Below, in pieces: positions 17,990 through 26,519 of a stretch of 64,000 nt of DNA. Position 1 is the first letter of the stretch, and each line of letters starts with the position of its first letter. A model generated the notes under the pieces. The model worked only from the letters and a program-made list of their open reading frames with translations. It ran no database searches and had not been told where the DNA came from. Both the position numbers and the translations under genes were made by a program. The stretch comes from Virgibacillus_F necropolis_A (GTDB lineage Bacteria; Bacillota; Bacilli; Bacillales; Amphibacillaceae), in assembly GCF_044793635.1 (NCBI RefSeq), contig NZ_CP084992.1:3472001-3536000 (forward strand), written 5' to 3'.

Positions 17990-18508
17990 ATGGGGGAGTC
18001 AATTTATTTTACAGATAACTTTTTTTCAGCAGGTAAAACGGAAATTTATAATGGGAATCAGGAAGAAATTGGTTCACTTGATTTGAAAAGTGCCTTTTCA
18101 TCAGGTGTCGATATTTTGGATAGGGAAGGTAATATCGTAGTAAAAGGTTCTTTCCGCTTTTTATCAAGTAAGTGGAACGTAAAAGATCAAAATGAGCAGG
18201 AGATTGGGAAACTGAAAAAACGTTTATCCCTTTTTTCCAAAAAGTATGTCTATCATTCTTATCATCATGGAGATTATGAAATTAATTCAGAGGCATTTTC
18301 CAAGGAATATAACATTCTTGATCAGGATGGAAATACGGTTGCTACTTTTAAAAAGGTAAGTGGTTTCTTTCGTTCACCAGCATTTGAATTAAATAATCAT
18401 TCATCTAAGCTATCCACAGAAGAGTTAGTAGCGGTTGTGATGGGAGTTAATATGATAATCAAACGTAATAATAATAATGCTGCTGGAGCAAGTGGTGGCG
18501 GTTCGTGA
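17990..18508 (+). CDS. LURP-one-related / tubby-C-like protein
   Basis: This 172-residue protein is rich in short beta strands of the type SLDLKSAFSSGVDILDREGN and YNILDQDGNTVATFKKV, the pattern of the LURP-one-related (tubby C-terminal-like) fold found in B. subtilis YxjI. The start is ATG 13 bases after GAGGAGG. It ends with a low-complexity tail (NNNNAAGASGGGS). The function of bacterial members is not known; membrane-lipid association has been proposed for the fold. The gene is enclosed by two inverted copies of the mobile element, so it could have moved with them. Confidence 0.55.
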   Translation: MGESIYFTDNFFSAGKTEIYNGNQEEIGSLDLKSAFSSGVDILDREGNIVVKGSFRFLSSKWNVKDQNEQEIGKLKKRLSLFSKKYVYHSYHHGDYEINSEAFSKEYNILDQDGNTVATFKKVSGFFRSPAFELNNHSSKLSTEELVAVVMGVNMIIKRNNNNAAGASGGGS

Positions 18509-18622
18509 CTTGAATTATCTACTGAAAGTAAGTATATGATGGCTGAAAATGCTTATCACAATGTGAATGCAGGTAATCCTGAAATCGTGGTAAAAGCAAA
18601 ACTTTGATTGTATTTCAATCAA

Positions 18623-19066
18623 GGCTCTTTTCGTACGCATTGTTGCTTTTTTAGCTTCATAGTTGATATATATTGCGACGTAACTTTATGTTTATTTCCA
18701 AAGACATGTGCTATTGCTGCCGTTCAGGATCGCTTCGGGCGGATGCTTTCCGCGGGCACGGCCTCAGCCTCCTCGAGAAGACCACTCTGCGGGGTCTTCG
18801 GACACGTGCTGTTCCCGCAGGAGTCACCGCCCTCCTGGTAAAGCTATTTACGTAAGCATTCTTTGTCATTTCTTTTAACTAATGAATGCTGTTATTGGCA
18901 AATGTTATACTAGCAGCCCGTATACACGTAGACTTCTGCGGGAGGAAAGGCAGCGGTGAGACTACGCAGTACGTTAGCACAAGAAGGCTCACCAGCCGCC
19001 CGCGAAAAGCGAAGTGTATACGGGCTGCGGCTGCCTTAGTAACTTGTTTCCATTATCAGTACTACA
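18623..19066. mobile_element. MITE-like element, copy 2, right end lost
   Basis: The left 47 bp are almost identical to the left end of copy 1 (GGCTCTTTTCGTACGCATTG onward). The internal modules follow in the opposite order to copy 1: first the GC-rich module (GGGGTCTTCGGACACGTG), then the GTATACGGGCTGC palindrome. Similarity ends at about 19066 (CAGTACTACA), where copies 1 and 3 continue into the right terminus, so this copy lacks that end and no target duplication can be read. It lies just upstream of the old yellow enzyme gene. Confidence 0.8.
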
Positions 19067-19138
19067 AACAGATATCTTTTCTTTCCCGATGGAATTTGAA
19101 ATAATACCTATTGCATCAAGGAAAGAGGAGGACATACA

Positions 19139-20242
19139 TTGAGTAAAACAACTATATCTACAGAACCATTATTTCATACATTTACAAGTGATAAATTAAT
19201 ATTAGAGAATCGCACGGTGATGGCGCCAATGACGCGTGGTTTTTCACCAAATGGAGTACCGGGGGAAGATGTGGCAGCTTACTACCGTCGCCGGGCTGAA
19301 AATGGAGTAGGCTTAATTGTAACAGAAGGAACCGGCATTAATCATCCGGCTTCTGTTTCAGGTGCCAGTATCCCTTTATTTCATGGTGAAGAATCATTGA
19401 ACGGATGGGCTGGAGTCGTAAAGGAAGTTCATCAAGCTGGCGGGAAAATTGTACCACAGCTTTGGCATGTGGGAATGACCCGTAAAGAAGGGGAGCTTCC
19501 AAATGAAGAAGCACTACCTGTTGGACCATCTGGCCTTAGCTTGTCAGGCAAAAAAATAACAGAGCCAATGACCGAAGAAGAAGTTGTAAATATGGTTGAG
19601 GCATATGCTCAAGCAGCAGCTGATGCTAAACGGATTGGTTTCGACGGAATCGAACTTCACGGAGCTCACGGTTATTTAATCGATCAATTCTTCTGGGAAA
19701 ATACCAATAAGCGTACGGATCGTTATGGTGGAGATCTCGTCGATCGCACGCAATTTGCAGTCGAGATAATAGAAGCTTGCCGACGTGAAGTTGGGCCTGA
19801 TTTTCCAGTTATCTTTCGTTTTTCTCAATGGAAAATGAATGACTACAAAGCTAAACTTGCTAAAACGCCGGACGAATTGGAACGTTTCCTAAAGCCACTT
19901 GTAGAAGCAGGCGTAGATATTTTCCATTGTTCTACACGTCGTTTCTGGGAACCGGAATTTGAAGGCTCTGATTTGAACTTGGCAGGATGGACCAAGAAAT
20001 TAACGGGTAAACCAGTGATTTCTGTTGGGTCAGTTGGGCTTGATGGAGAATTCACGAGTTTTTCCGGTGCCAAAACAACGAGTCTCGATGGCCTGATGGA
20101 AAAGCTTCATGACGAAGAGTTTGACCTGGTAGCTATCGGACGTTCTCTCTTAATGGATCCAGAGTGGGTGAAGAAGGTTGAGGACGGCAGAGCAGATGAC
20201 TTATTGCCATTTAAGAAAGAAGCACTTCAAACGTTGTATTAG
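19139..20242 (+). CDS. Old yellow enzyme family NADH:flavin oxidoreductase
   Basis: This 367-residue FMN protein has a TIM-barrel with the family landmarks: VMAPMTRGF at the start, the substrate-anion-binding pair in ELHGAHGYLIDQFF, the adjoining NKRTDRYGGD, and ISVGSVGL and AIGRSLLMDPEW near the end for phosphate binding. Such enzymes reduce activated C=C bonds of unsaturated carbonyls with NAD(P)H. The start is TTG, set nine bases after AGAGGAGG. The end of mobile-element copy 2 lies only about 70 bp upstream, so its promoter may be altered by the insertion. It is monocistronic. Confidence 0.88.
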   Translation: MSKTTISTEPLFHTFTSDKLILENRTVMAPMTRGFSPNGVPGEDVAAYYRRRAENGVGLIVTEGTGINHPASVSGASIPLFHGEESLNGWAGVVKEVHQAGGKIVPQLWHVGMTRKEGELPNEEALPVGPSGLSLSGKKITEPMTEEEVVNMVEAYAQAAADAKRIGFDGIELHGAHGYLIDQFFWENTNKRTDRYGGDLVDRTQFAVEIIEACRREVGPDFPVIFRFSQWKMNDYKAKLAKTPDELERFLKPLVEAGVDIFHCSTRRFWEPEFEGSDLNLAGWTKKLTGKPVISVGSVGLDGEFTSFSGAKTTSLDGLMEKLHDEEFDLVAIGRSLLMDPEWVKKVEDGRADDLLPFKKEALQTLY

Positions 20243-20252
20243 ATAAAAATAA

Positions 20253-20297
20253 AGCAGGTATTCCACGCGTTTAGTTTGTGGTATACCTGTTTTTTTA
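20253..20297 (+). terminator. Terminator after the old yellow enzyme gene
   Basis: CAGGTATTCCAC pairs with GTGGTATACCTG across an 11-base loop, followed by seven T residues. Confidence 0.85.
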
Positions 20298-20349
20298 ATG
20301 CCTGTATTTTCCTTGCTTTTTCAGTGTCACTTCTATTTTTTAAAAGTTA

Positions 20350-20619
20350 GGGTGTTTTCGTAATTCCTCCGCTAACATGGTGTCTGGAAGCAGTGCTATA
20401 TAGCTCCTTTCACTATTTTGGCAGTTGATTGGAGCGAAGGACCGTTGACTCCTGCGGGAACAGCACGAGTCTGAAGACCCCGCAGCGGTGGTATTCCGCG
20501 AGGAGGCTGAAGCCGTGCCCGCGGAAAGCAACGGTCCGCAGCGGAAATCAACCAGCAGTTACGTCGCAATACATATCAACTATGAAGGTGACATAGCAAA
20601 AATGCGTACGAAAAGAGTC
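20350..20619. mobile_element. MITE-like element, copy 4 (270-bp short form) with 8-bp target duplication
   Basis: The termini are GGGTGTTTTCGTAA on the left and, inverted, GACTCTTTTCGTACGCAT on the right. The flanks carry an exact 8-bp duplication AAAAGTTA (20342-20349 and 20620-20627). Only the GC-rich module is present (GACTCCTGCGGGAACAGCAC, GACCCCGCAGCGG, GCCGTGCCCGCGGAAAGC); the GTATACGGGCTGC palindrome is absent. It is the shortest complete copy and indicates which parts suffice for movement. Confidence 0.85.
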
Positions 20620-20775
20620 AAAAGTTATCACTGAATGAAAACGAACGATAAGGAAAAGATAAAATGAATCTTTCCCAGCGGGACGATTATTTTATGCAAC
20701 ATGTAGACGGATTAATTCCCGTAGTTCTTGGGTCAGCAGTGACAACAACACAGACAAAAGGAGGTGTAGGTAATT

Positions 20776-21132
20776 ATGGAGACGTTAAAGAAAATCGCCT
20801 TAGCTTTAGTAATAATTGGTGCTATTAACTGGGGTTTAATTGGGTTATTCCAATTTGACTTAGTGGCAGCAATATTTGGTGGACAAGATGGAGGTTTGGC
20901 TCGCGTAATTTATACGCTTGTTGGTATTAGTGGCCTTTATTGCATAACCATGTTATTTGATCCTCTAACAGAAACTGATGAGGACCTGGACAAGGGTAAG
21001 GATCGAACCATCCGTACAAACAAGGTGAATTATGGTACAGAGTTTGGTGAAGAAAATGATGTAACAGGTATATACAATCCCACTGTACAGGATAGTGAAA
21101 AAGACCAAGATCCACTAAATAGAAAAGAATAA
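20776..21132 (+). CDS. DUF378 family membrane protein (YuzA-like)
   Basis: The first 70 residues hold two membrane helices with the DUF378 signature ALVIIGAINWGLIGLFQFDL and LVGISGLYCITMLF. The remaining 45 residues are charged and unstructured (TETDEDLDKGKDRTIRTNK onward), longer than in B. subtilis YuzA. The function of the family is unknown. AGGAGGTGTAGGTAATT precedes the ATG. A hairpin at 21144-21175 follows. Confidence 0.8.
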   Translation: METLKKIALALVIIGAINWGLIGLFQFDLVAAIFGGQDGGLARVIYTLVGISGLYCITMLFDPLTETDEDLDKGKDRTIRTNKVNYGTEFGEENDVTGIYNPTVQDSEKDQDPLNRKE

Positions 21133-21143
21133 CCAGAAACTAA

Positions 21144-21175
21144 CTCCAAAGCCTTAATAGGGCTTTGGAGTAAAT
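21144..21175 (+). terminator. Hairpin after the DUF378 gene
   Basis: CTCCAAAGCC and GGGCTTTGGAG pair across TTAATA. The T-run is poor (TAAATATTT), so termination strength is uncertain. Confidence 0.5.
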
Positions 21176-21203
21176 ATTTACGAACAGAAGGGAAAGTGAA
21201 AGC

Positions 21204-21578
21204 ATGGAACATCACGAAGTAACAAACAACCATTCAATTGATAAGCACTTGATTAACTACAAGGAAGGTCTTAATAAATTCACTGAGGGTATGCCTGAAG
21301 TTGTACAGACTTACAATGAATTTACGGAACATTGTTTCAGAGAAGGGGAAATTTCTCAAAAAAATAAGCAGCTTATTGCACTCGGAATAAGCGTTTATTC
21401 ACAAGATGAATACTGTATGATTTATCATACGAAGGGGTGCATCGACCAGGGGTGTACGGATAAGGAAATCTTTGAGGCTATTGGTGTATCAACAGCAATT
21501 GGTGGAGGAGCAGCCATGAGTCAAGGCGTAACACTTGTACAAGAATGTATGGATCAATTTAAACAAAATAGACATTAA
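21204..21578 (+). CDS. Carboxymuconolactone decarboxylase / AhpD-like protein
   Basis: The 124-residue helical protein has the AhpD-like core: EKNKQLIALGISV-type helix (here SQKNKQLIALGISVYSQDEY), the active-site segment YCMIYHTKGCIDQGC, then EIFEAIGVSTAIGGGAAMSQ. AhpD enzymes use a CxxC pair plus histidine; here the first cysteine is replaced (EYCMIYH), keeping C and H, a variant common in small CMD proteins of Firmicutes. It probably acts in peroxide or thiol redox chemistry, though this is inferred. Confidence 0.8.
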   Translation: MEHHEVTNNHSIDKHLINYKEGLNKFTEGMPEVVQTYNEFTEHCFREGEISQKNKQLIALGISVYSQDEYCMIYHTKGCIDQGCTDKEIFEAIGVSTAIGGGAAMSQGVTLVQECMDQFKQNRH

Positions 21579-21621
21579 AAAAGATCGCCAGCCATTTTTT
21601 AATGCTGGTGATCTTTTTTAC
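21577..21621. terminator. Bidirectional terminator between convergent genes
   Basis: AAAAAAGATCGCCAGC pairs with GCTGGTGATCTTTTTT across an 11-base loop, with A- and T-runs on both sides. Confidence 0.85.
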
Positions 21622-21650
21622 GCTAAATGGGCTCTTACGCTTTTGTTCAA

Positions 21651-22091
21651 TTATAGATGTAGTATCTTTGGTGCTTCACCTTTTTTGTTCATTAAACTAA
21701 TTTGCATTGGCTCAATTTCCAGTACGAAGTAATTCGAATCATTTGGACCATCAAAATATAGCTCCATATGCTCATTCCACAACTGCTTTTTCATCTCTTC
21801 TGAATCGTTTATGGAAACTTTTCCTTCATATTCCACATATTCATCGCCAAACCCTTCGCCTTCATATCCAAGAAGAATATGTGTGAATGGATTAGTATCT
21901 ATTTCTTCCGTTTTATGGGTATTTTTGTTTGTGGCCGTATACAGTTTCAACCCATCGTTCCAAAAAGTCATATACCTTGAATGTGGTTTATTATTTTCAA
22001 CTGTTGCCATCGGGCCAACATTACTGTCATTAAGTATTTTTTTTACACTCACTTCTATCTCTTTTTGACTCAACTGCATGCACTCCTTCAT
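21651..22091 (-). CDS. Pyridoxamine 5'-phosphate oxidase-like general stress protein (YdaG-like)
   Basis: The protein has the split-barrel flavin-binding fold of general stress protein 26: VGPMATVENNKPHSRYMTF, then LYTATNKNTHKTEEI and HILLGYEGEG. Function in the cell is unclear; members bind FMN or F420-like cofactors. The start is uncertain: AAGGAG lies within the first codons of the longest frame, so initiation at the TTG of LSQKEIE (about 22076) or the ATG before it (22079) is more likely than 22091. It converges on the AhpD-like gene and shares its terminator. Confidence 0.8.
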   Translation of the reverse strand: MKECMQLSQKEIEVSVKKILNDSNVGPMATVENNKPHSRYMTFWNDGLKLYTATNKNTHKTEEIDTNPFTHILLGYEGEGFGDEYVEYEGKVSINDSEEMKKQLWNEHMELYFDGPNDSNYFVLEIEPMQISLMNKKGEAPKILHL

Positions 22092-22225
22092 TATTTATAA
22101 TTTTATTATTCCTCCAAGGAGCGATGTTAAACAAGATAATGATTGGACTAATTTTTTCCTAAATGGACAATCTATTTCTGACAGTAATCTAATCGTTAAA
22201 AGCCTAAAGTAGGAGAGTGCACGAA

Positions 22226-23197
22226 ATGACTTTGGTACGTCTTGGTTATGTAGCAATGAGTGTGCATGTACAAAATGCTTCCCCGTCCAAAACGATGACA
22301 TACACTAATTTTGCAAAGCATGAAGATAAGGATGCCGCTACACGAAAACTGGTAAAACTCGCTGAAACCAACCTGCATAATTGCCTTAGATTGCTACGGC
22401 ATAATGTGGCACATGATATTGATTTTTTTCGACTATCGTCCAAACTTGTGCCGTTAGCTACGCATCCTGAACTCAAAGGTTGGAATTACATTCAATCCAT
22501 ACAACCATCGCTGGAGAAAATACGGGAGTTCCTTATAGAACACCCTGAAATCAGAGTAGACTTTCATCCTGATCATTTTGTATTGTTAAATTCGCCGGGC
22601 AAAGATGTTCTAAAGAATTCAATAAAAACACTACGCATGCATTTTGAACTTTTAGAAGGGATGGGTATTGACCATCGGCATCGCTGTGTGTTGCATGTTG
22701 GCGGGGGATATGGTGATAAGGAAAAAGCGCTTGAGCAATTTATTCAAAACTGGGCACTTGTTTCTTCTGATTTGCAGCGCATGATTATCCTTGAAAATGA
22801 TGATAAGGTGTTCACCGTTTCGGAAACATTATACTTATGTGAAAAGTTAGCTATTCCCATGGTATTTGACTATCATCACCACCTCGCAAATCATGCGGAA
22901 TCCGATAATTGGCATGAGGACTGGAAACGTGTGGTTAAAACTTGGAAATCGTCCAAGCTACCGGTAAAGATGCACATTTCAAGTCCCAAGTCAGAAAAAC
23001 AATTTCGTGCCCATTCTGATTATGTGGATAGCGCAATGTTTATGGACTTTTTACAAAAAGTAAAAGGAAGTGTTCCACAAATAGACTGCATGATTGAAGC
23101 AAAACAAAAAGACGATGCACTATTTACGTTGATGAACGATCTACGCAAGTATCCCGAAATTGAAATAATGGATGGAGGCAGTTTTTTAATACGTTAA
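22226..23197 (+). CDS. uvsE: UV DNA damage endonuclease
   Basis: This 323-residue protein matches UvsE/UvdE: VRLGYVAMSV at the N-terminus, NLHNCLRLLRHNVAHDIDFF, then metal-binding histidines and acids in DFHPDHFVLLN, HVGGGYGDKE, ILENDDK and VFDYHHHLAN. It is a TIM-barrel metal endonuclease that nicks 5' to UV photoproducts, an alternative to UvrABC. ATG 22226 is chosen because GGAG lies ten bases upstream; GTG 22217 is too close to it. Length equals that of the B. subtilis enzyme. UV repair of this kind suits a spore former. Confidence 0.92.
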   Translation: MTLVRLGYVAMSVHVQNASPSKTMTYTNFAKHEDKDAATRKLVKLAETNLHNCLRLLRHNVAHDIDFFRLSSKLVPLATHPELKGWNYIQSIQPSLEKIREFLIEHPEIRVDFHPDHFVLLNSPGKDVLKNSIKTLRMHFELLEGMGIDHRHRCVLHVGGGYGDKEKALEQFIQNWALVSSDLQRMIILENDDKVFTVSETLYLCEKLAIPMVFDYHHHLANHAESDNWHEDWKRVVKTWKSSKLPVKMHISSPKSEKQFRAHSDYVDSAMFMDFLQKVKGSVPQIDCMIEAKQKDDALFTLMNDLRKYPEIEIMDGGSFLIR

Positions 23198-23231
23198 ATT
23201 TTTTAGAGGACAAGACGGATGTCCCCTGCTG

Positions 23232-24125
23232 TTAATCTAATGTACCATTAATTGTTATTTTAATAGTACCTGCATTTACCATGCTAACTAGGGATAAGTA
23301 ATAAGAGTAGGAAATGGATGTTTGGTTATGATGGTAAATGCTTTCATATACGATCACCCTATTTGTAGGCGTTCTACCAGATCTTCTGTATTCGTTTTTT
23401 AATGCAATCAAGTGGTCGAATGATGGCGTAACAACCATATCTATCATATAGGCATCTTGCTCACTTGATTCACCCAGGATGTTAAGCTGCCTGATCATTT
23501 CCTCCGCACTAAGGATACCTAACCCGTGACCATAATATAGATTGTCCCCTAGGAAAACGGCATTTTCCCCCTGCCACTGAGGTTTAAGATGATCAGGGTT
23601 ATTAAAATAAACAATATCCCCTGGAATAGGCTCCTTTACTGTATCGTTTTTCAACCTTAGATCAGCATCTGTATTCCAACTATACAAATATAAATTTGTG
23701 AAATAGTTATTAAAGGTTTCTGTCCCCAGGTATTCAAGCGCTGCATAATAGTAAACCATAATCATTGCTGTAGCGCATTCAAATGCGTATTGATCCCCAT
23801 TTTTATAAATATCACGAATCGCAGCGGAAGGTTTTACACCTTGCTTTAAACGAATTCCACCTTGTCCTGTGATTGACCAATATCGATCATTAGCCCTTGT
23901 TTCCCTAAAAACAGCAAAGCTTGCGTGGCTGTCGTTTAGCTTGCTTGCTGCTTCCATAATTAGCTCCCTAATATGGATGGTGCTCTCCAAGTCTTTAAAC
24001 GATCGATAATGGTACATTTTTGAGCTGTTTTCTAGCTGCTTTAAAATATTTTTTCCTTTACCCGAAATCGAGACTTTCTCAATCAACTCATCCCAATGAA
24101 AAGCTGTACCTGAAATATTAATCAT
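23232..24125 (-). CDS. tgl: Protein-glutamine gamma-glutamyltransferase (transglutaminase)
   Basis: The active-site cysteine lies in QYAFECATAMIMVYY, as in B. subtilis Tgl, and the sequences WQGENAVFLGD and YYGHGLGIL match its later motifs. Tgl cross-links spore coat proteins through glutamyl-lysine bonds. At 297 residues it is about 50 longer than B. subtilis Tgl; the extra C-terminal part (from about residue 245, RRSGRTPTNRVIVYESIYHH) has no match I know. ATG 24125 is preferred to GTG 24134 because of GGTG eight bases upstream. The gene converges with uvsE. Confidence 0.88.
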   Translation of the reverse strand: MINISGTAFHWDELIEKVSISGKGKNILKQLENSSKMYHYRSFKDLESTIHIRELIMEAASKLNDSHASFAVFRETRANDRYWSITGQGGIRLKQGVKPSAAIRDIYKNGDQYAFECATAMIMVYYYAALEYLGTETFNNYFTNLYLYSWNTDADLRLKNDTVKEPIPGDIVYFNNPDHLKPQWQGENAVFLGDNLYYGHGLGILSAEEMIRQLNILGESSEQDAYMIDMVVTPSFDHLIALKNEYRRSGRTPTNRVIVYESIYHHNQTSISYSYYLSLVSMVNAGTIKITINGTLD

Positions 24126-24276
24126 CTTGTTCACCTTTTCTATAAGAATCCTTATAGCAGTGTATACAGTTAGATTGAAACTGGTGATAGTAGTCTAGAT
24201 GTAAAAAAAAGAAGCAGTGAAAGATTCCTGAGTTAAGATGGGGGGGTTGGAGGATGGGTTCTAATCTCTAAAAATA

Positions 24277-24318
24277 CAAAATCAACAGCCGCACGTACAA
24301 GTGCGGCTGTTGATTTTA
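24277..24318. terminator. Terminator after the PII operon
   Basis: AAAATCAACAGCCGCAC and its exact complement GTGCGGCTGTTGATTTT flank a 6-base loop, with A/T runs both ways. It lies just downstream of the minus-strand PII gene. Confidence 0.85.
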
Positions 24319-24374
24319 CAACCAATATTATTGTTGCTAGATTATTTTTGAAATTGCTATAATTGTTCAGCGCG

Positions 24375-25106
24375 TTATTCATTTAGTTCTTCATTGACCA
24401 TCTGGTTTAATGTGTGGTTGATACCTATTGTTTTTTCAACCTCTATAACAAAGGAAATACCTTTACCAGGTTGATTTAATTTAGCGTCTTCTTCAATGGT
24501 TTTTAATACATTGCTTGTTTTATCTCTACTGATTAATGTTAATACTACTTCTTTTTGGGGTTCAATTAGGATATTAAAAAGCTTTGCTTGTTCATGAATA
24601 CCGGTGCCACGTCCATTTAGGATGGTTCCACCTTCTGCTCCTGCCTTTTTAGTAGCATCGATTACATTTTCGGAGTCACCCTTGTTTACGATTGTAATGA
24701 TAATGTCATAAAGAACTTTTTCATCTTCCATTGTGATAGTAACACCATCCTTATCCATGTCTTCATTTGCCACATCTAATCCCATCATATGACAAATTCC
24801 TGTAACTTTTTTTGTATCTATAACAAAACCAATTCCTTGTCTGGGCTGGTTTAATTTAACTGAATCGACAATAGCATTCATAACGCTTGGGAAAATCTTA
24901 TTTGATACAAGAGTCAATATTACTTCTCTTTCTCGATCTACTGGAATCCCTAGGACCCTCTTTTTTTCATTCAGCCTAAATCCCTTGCCAATTAATGTAG
25001 TACCACCATTTGCTCCTGCCTTTTTGGATGCATGGATGACTTTTTTGGCCTTTTCTTTCCTAACGATCGTGACTATTAGCTTTTGTCCCGGATTGATCTT
25101 CGACAT
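24375..25106 (-). CDS. Tandem PII-like regulator protein (two fused GlnB-type domains)
   Basis: Two homologous halves (about 1-117 and 128-243) each show the PII pattern: a first strand (LIVTIVRKEKAKKVIHASKK; DIIITIVNKGDSENVIDATK), then a glycine-rich T-loop base (GANGGTTLIGKG; GAEGGTILNGRG), then VILTLVSNKI or VVLTLISRDK and a final strand with QPRQGIGFVIDTKKVTGI or QPGKGISFVIEVEKTIGI. PII proteins sense metabolites or nucleotides and bind membrane transporters. The gene overlaps the stop of the upstream DUF1538 gene by 47 bp, so it is made with that membrane protein. No glnA, amtB or carbonate transporter is nearby. Confidence 0.85.
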   Translation of the reverse strand: MSKINPGQKLIVTIVRKEKAKKVIHASKKAGANGGTTLIGKGFRLNEKKRVLGIPVDREREVILTLVSNKIFPSVMNAIVDSVKLNQPRQGIGFVIDTKKVTGICHMMGLDVANEDMDKDGVTITMEDEKVLYDIIITIVNKGDSENVIDATKKAGAEGGTILNGRGTGIHEQAKLFNILIEPQKEVVLTLISRDKTSNVLKTIEEDAKLNQPGKGISFVIEVEKTIGINHTLNQMVNEELNE

Positions 25107-25830
25107 TTTGACTCTTCTCCTTTCTACTGAATATAATTCCTAGCGTAAGTACAGATATTATTGGAGCCAATGCTACTAGTGCAACCATGCCAAAACCGTC
25201 GAGAAGAGGATCACGGCCTTCAATTTGCGTAGCGATTCCTACAAACATCGCTAAAATAAACGTAGCAGTCATCGGTCCGGTTGCAACTCCGCCTGAATCA
25301 AATGCAATAGATGTAAATGTTTTTGAAGAAAACTTCACCATAATCAATGCTATTATATAGCCTGGAACGATAAAATACCATAGTGAAATACCAAATATGA
25401 TTCGTACCATCGATAGTGCTATAGATATTCCGACACCAATCGAAAGCGTATATAACAATACTTTTGGTTGAATATATCCACCAGATACCTTTTCAACTTG
25501 ATGGATTAATACGCTAACAGCTGGTTCAGCGTATATTGCAACAAAGCCAAGGATAAACCCAATTGGTATTAACACCCACCGATACGGTAAGGCACCAAGA
25601 CTTTTTCCCATTAATTCTCCAATAGGCAGGAACCCTATATGGACACCTTGTAAGAAAAAGGAGAGACCTAAAAATGTTAAAAGAAAACCAACACCAATAT
25701 CTTTTAGTTTTCTAATCGGTAATTTTAAAAATATAAATTGGAATACTAAGAATAAGATTAAAAGTGGTAATAATGCCATAGCAACATCTGTCATTACCTG
25801 GTTAAACCCTTCAAATAAATGTATGTTCAT
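25060..25830 (-). CDS. DUF1538 membrane protein, second subunit
   Basis: This 256-residue protein has about six or seven membrane helices. It shows the DUF1538 hallmarks: GVHIGFLPIGELMG, the acidic segment AIYAEPAVSVL, and FDSGGVATGPMTATF. It and the upstream protein share these motifs, so they are paralogues that probably form a heterodimer. A DUF1538 pair from Halomonas has been reported as a two-component Na+/H+ antiporter (UmpAB), as I recall. The start overlaps the upstream stop (ATGA); the end overlaps the PII gene. Confidence 0.82.
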   Translation of the reverse strand: MNIHLFEGFNQVMTDVAMALLPLLILFLVFQFIFLKLPIRKLKDIGVGFLLTFLGLSFFLQGVHIGFLPIGELMGKSLGALPYRWVLIPIGFILGFVAIYAEPAVSVLIHQVEKVSGGYIQPKVLLYTLSIGVGISIALSMVRIIFGISLWYFIVPGYIIALIMVKFSSKTFTSIAFDSGGVATGPMTATFILAMFVGIATQIEGRDPLLDGFGMVALVALAPIISVLTLGIIFSRKEKSQNVEDQSGTKANSHDR

Positions 25831-26519
25831 CCGTAAATCACCCCTAACAGCAGTACTGATAAAATAGGTCCAATAGAAGCAAGTGCTACCAGGCCAAAGC
25901 TGTCACGTGACGATGATTTACCTCTCATAACAGAAGTTACCCCAACACCTAAGGCTAATATAAACGGTACAGTTAAGGGTCCAGTTGTTACGCCTCCTGA
26001 ATCAAAGGAGATAGGAACAAAATGCGGAGGTGTAAAGGCAGCTAATAAAAAGATAACGCCATAACTAATTGCTAATATATAGACAATGTTAATGTTAAAA
26101 ATAATACGTACCATTGCAAGTCCAACAAAAATACCAACCCCTAGCGCAACAGCAAGAATTAAAATACTCCTTGGAATCTCACCATTAGACACTTGATCTA
26201 TTTGACGGGCAAGTACTTGGACATCAGGTTCTGCGATTGTGACCACAACACCTAATAAAAAGCCAAAAAACACAATGACCCATACTTTCTTAGTCTTTGA
26301 TAATGCAGATCCAATCATTTCTCCAACAGGTAGCAATCCAACGTTAACGCCCAATAAAAAGAGTATCAGTCCGATTCCAACAAAGACAACACCGGCTAAA
26401 AATTGAAGAAAGGTTTCCATCGGTAGCCATACTAACGTGAACTGTAAAGCGGTTATAACTAACGTAATTGGTAAAATAGAATAAACAACTTCGAAAATCG
26501 TTTCTCTTATGTTATTCAT
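25827..26519 (-). CDS. DUF1538 membrane protein, first subunit
   Basis: This 230-residue paralogue of the next gene has LGVNVGLLPVGEMIG, TIAEPDVQVLARQID and FDSGGVTTGPLTVPF, with about six helices. ATG 26519 is chosen because AAGGTGG stands before it; the longer GTG start overlaps that site. The three genes DUF1538, DUF1538 and tandem PII form one tightly overlapping operon, which argues that the PII domains directly control a transport activity of the pair. Ion or substrate is not shown by the sequence. Confidence 0.82.
   Translation of the reverse strand: MNNIRETIFEVVYSILPITLVITALQFTLVWLPMETFLQFLAGVVFVGIGLILFLLGVNVGLLPVGEMIGSALSKTKKVWVIVFFGFLLGVVVTIAEPDVQVLARQIDQVSNGEIPRSILILAVALGVGIFVGLAMVRIIFNINIVYILAISYGVIFLLAAFTPPHFVPISFDSGGVTTGPLTVPFILALGVGVTSVMRGKSSSRDSFGLVALASIGPILSVLLLGVIYG

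Noticed and set aside
20340..20531. 63-codon minus-strand open frame
   Set aside because: It lies within mobile-element copy 4 and begins in its internal module.
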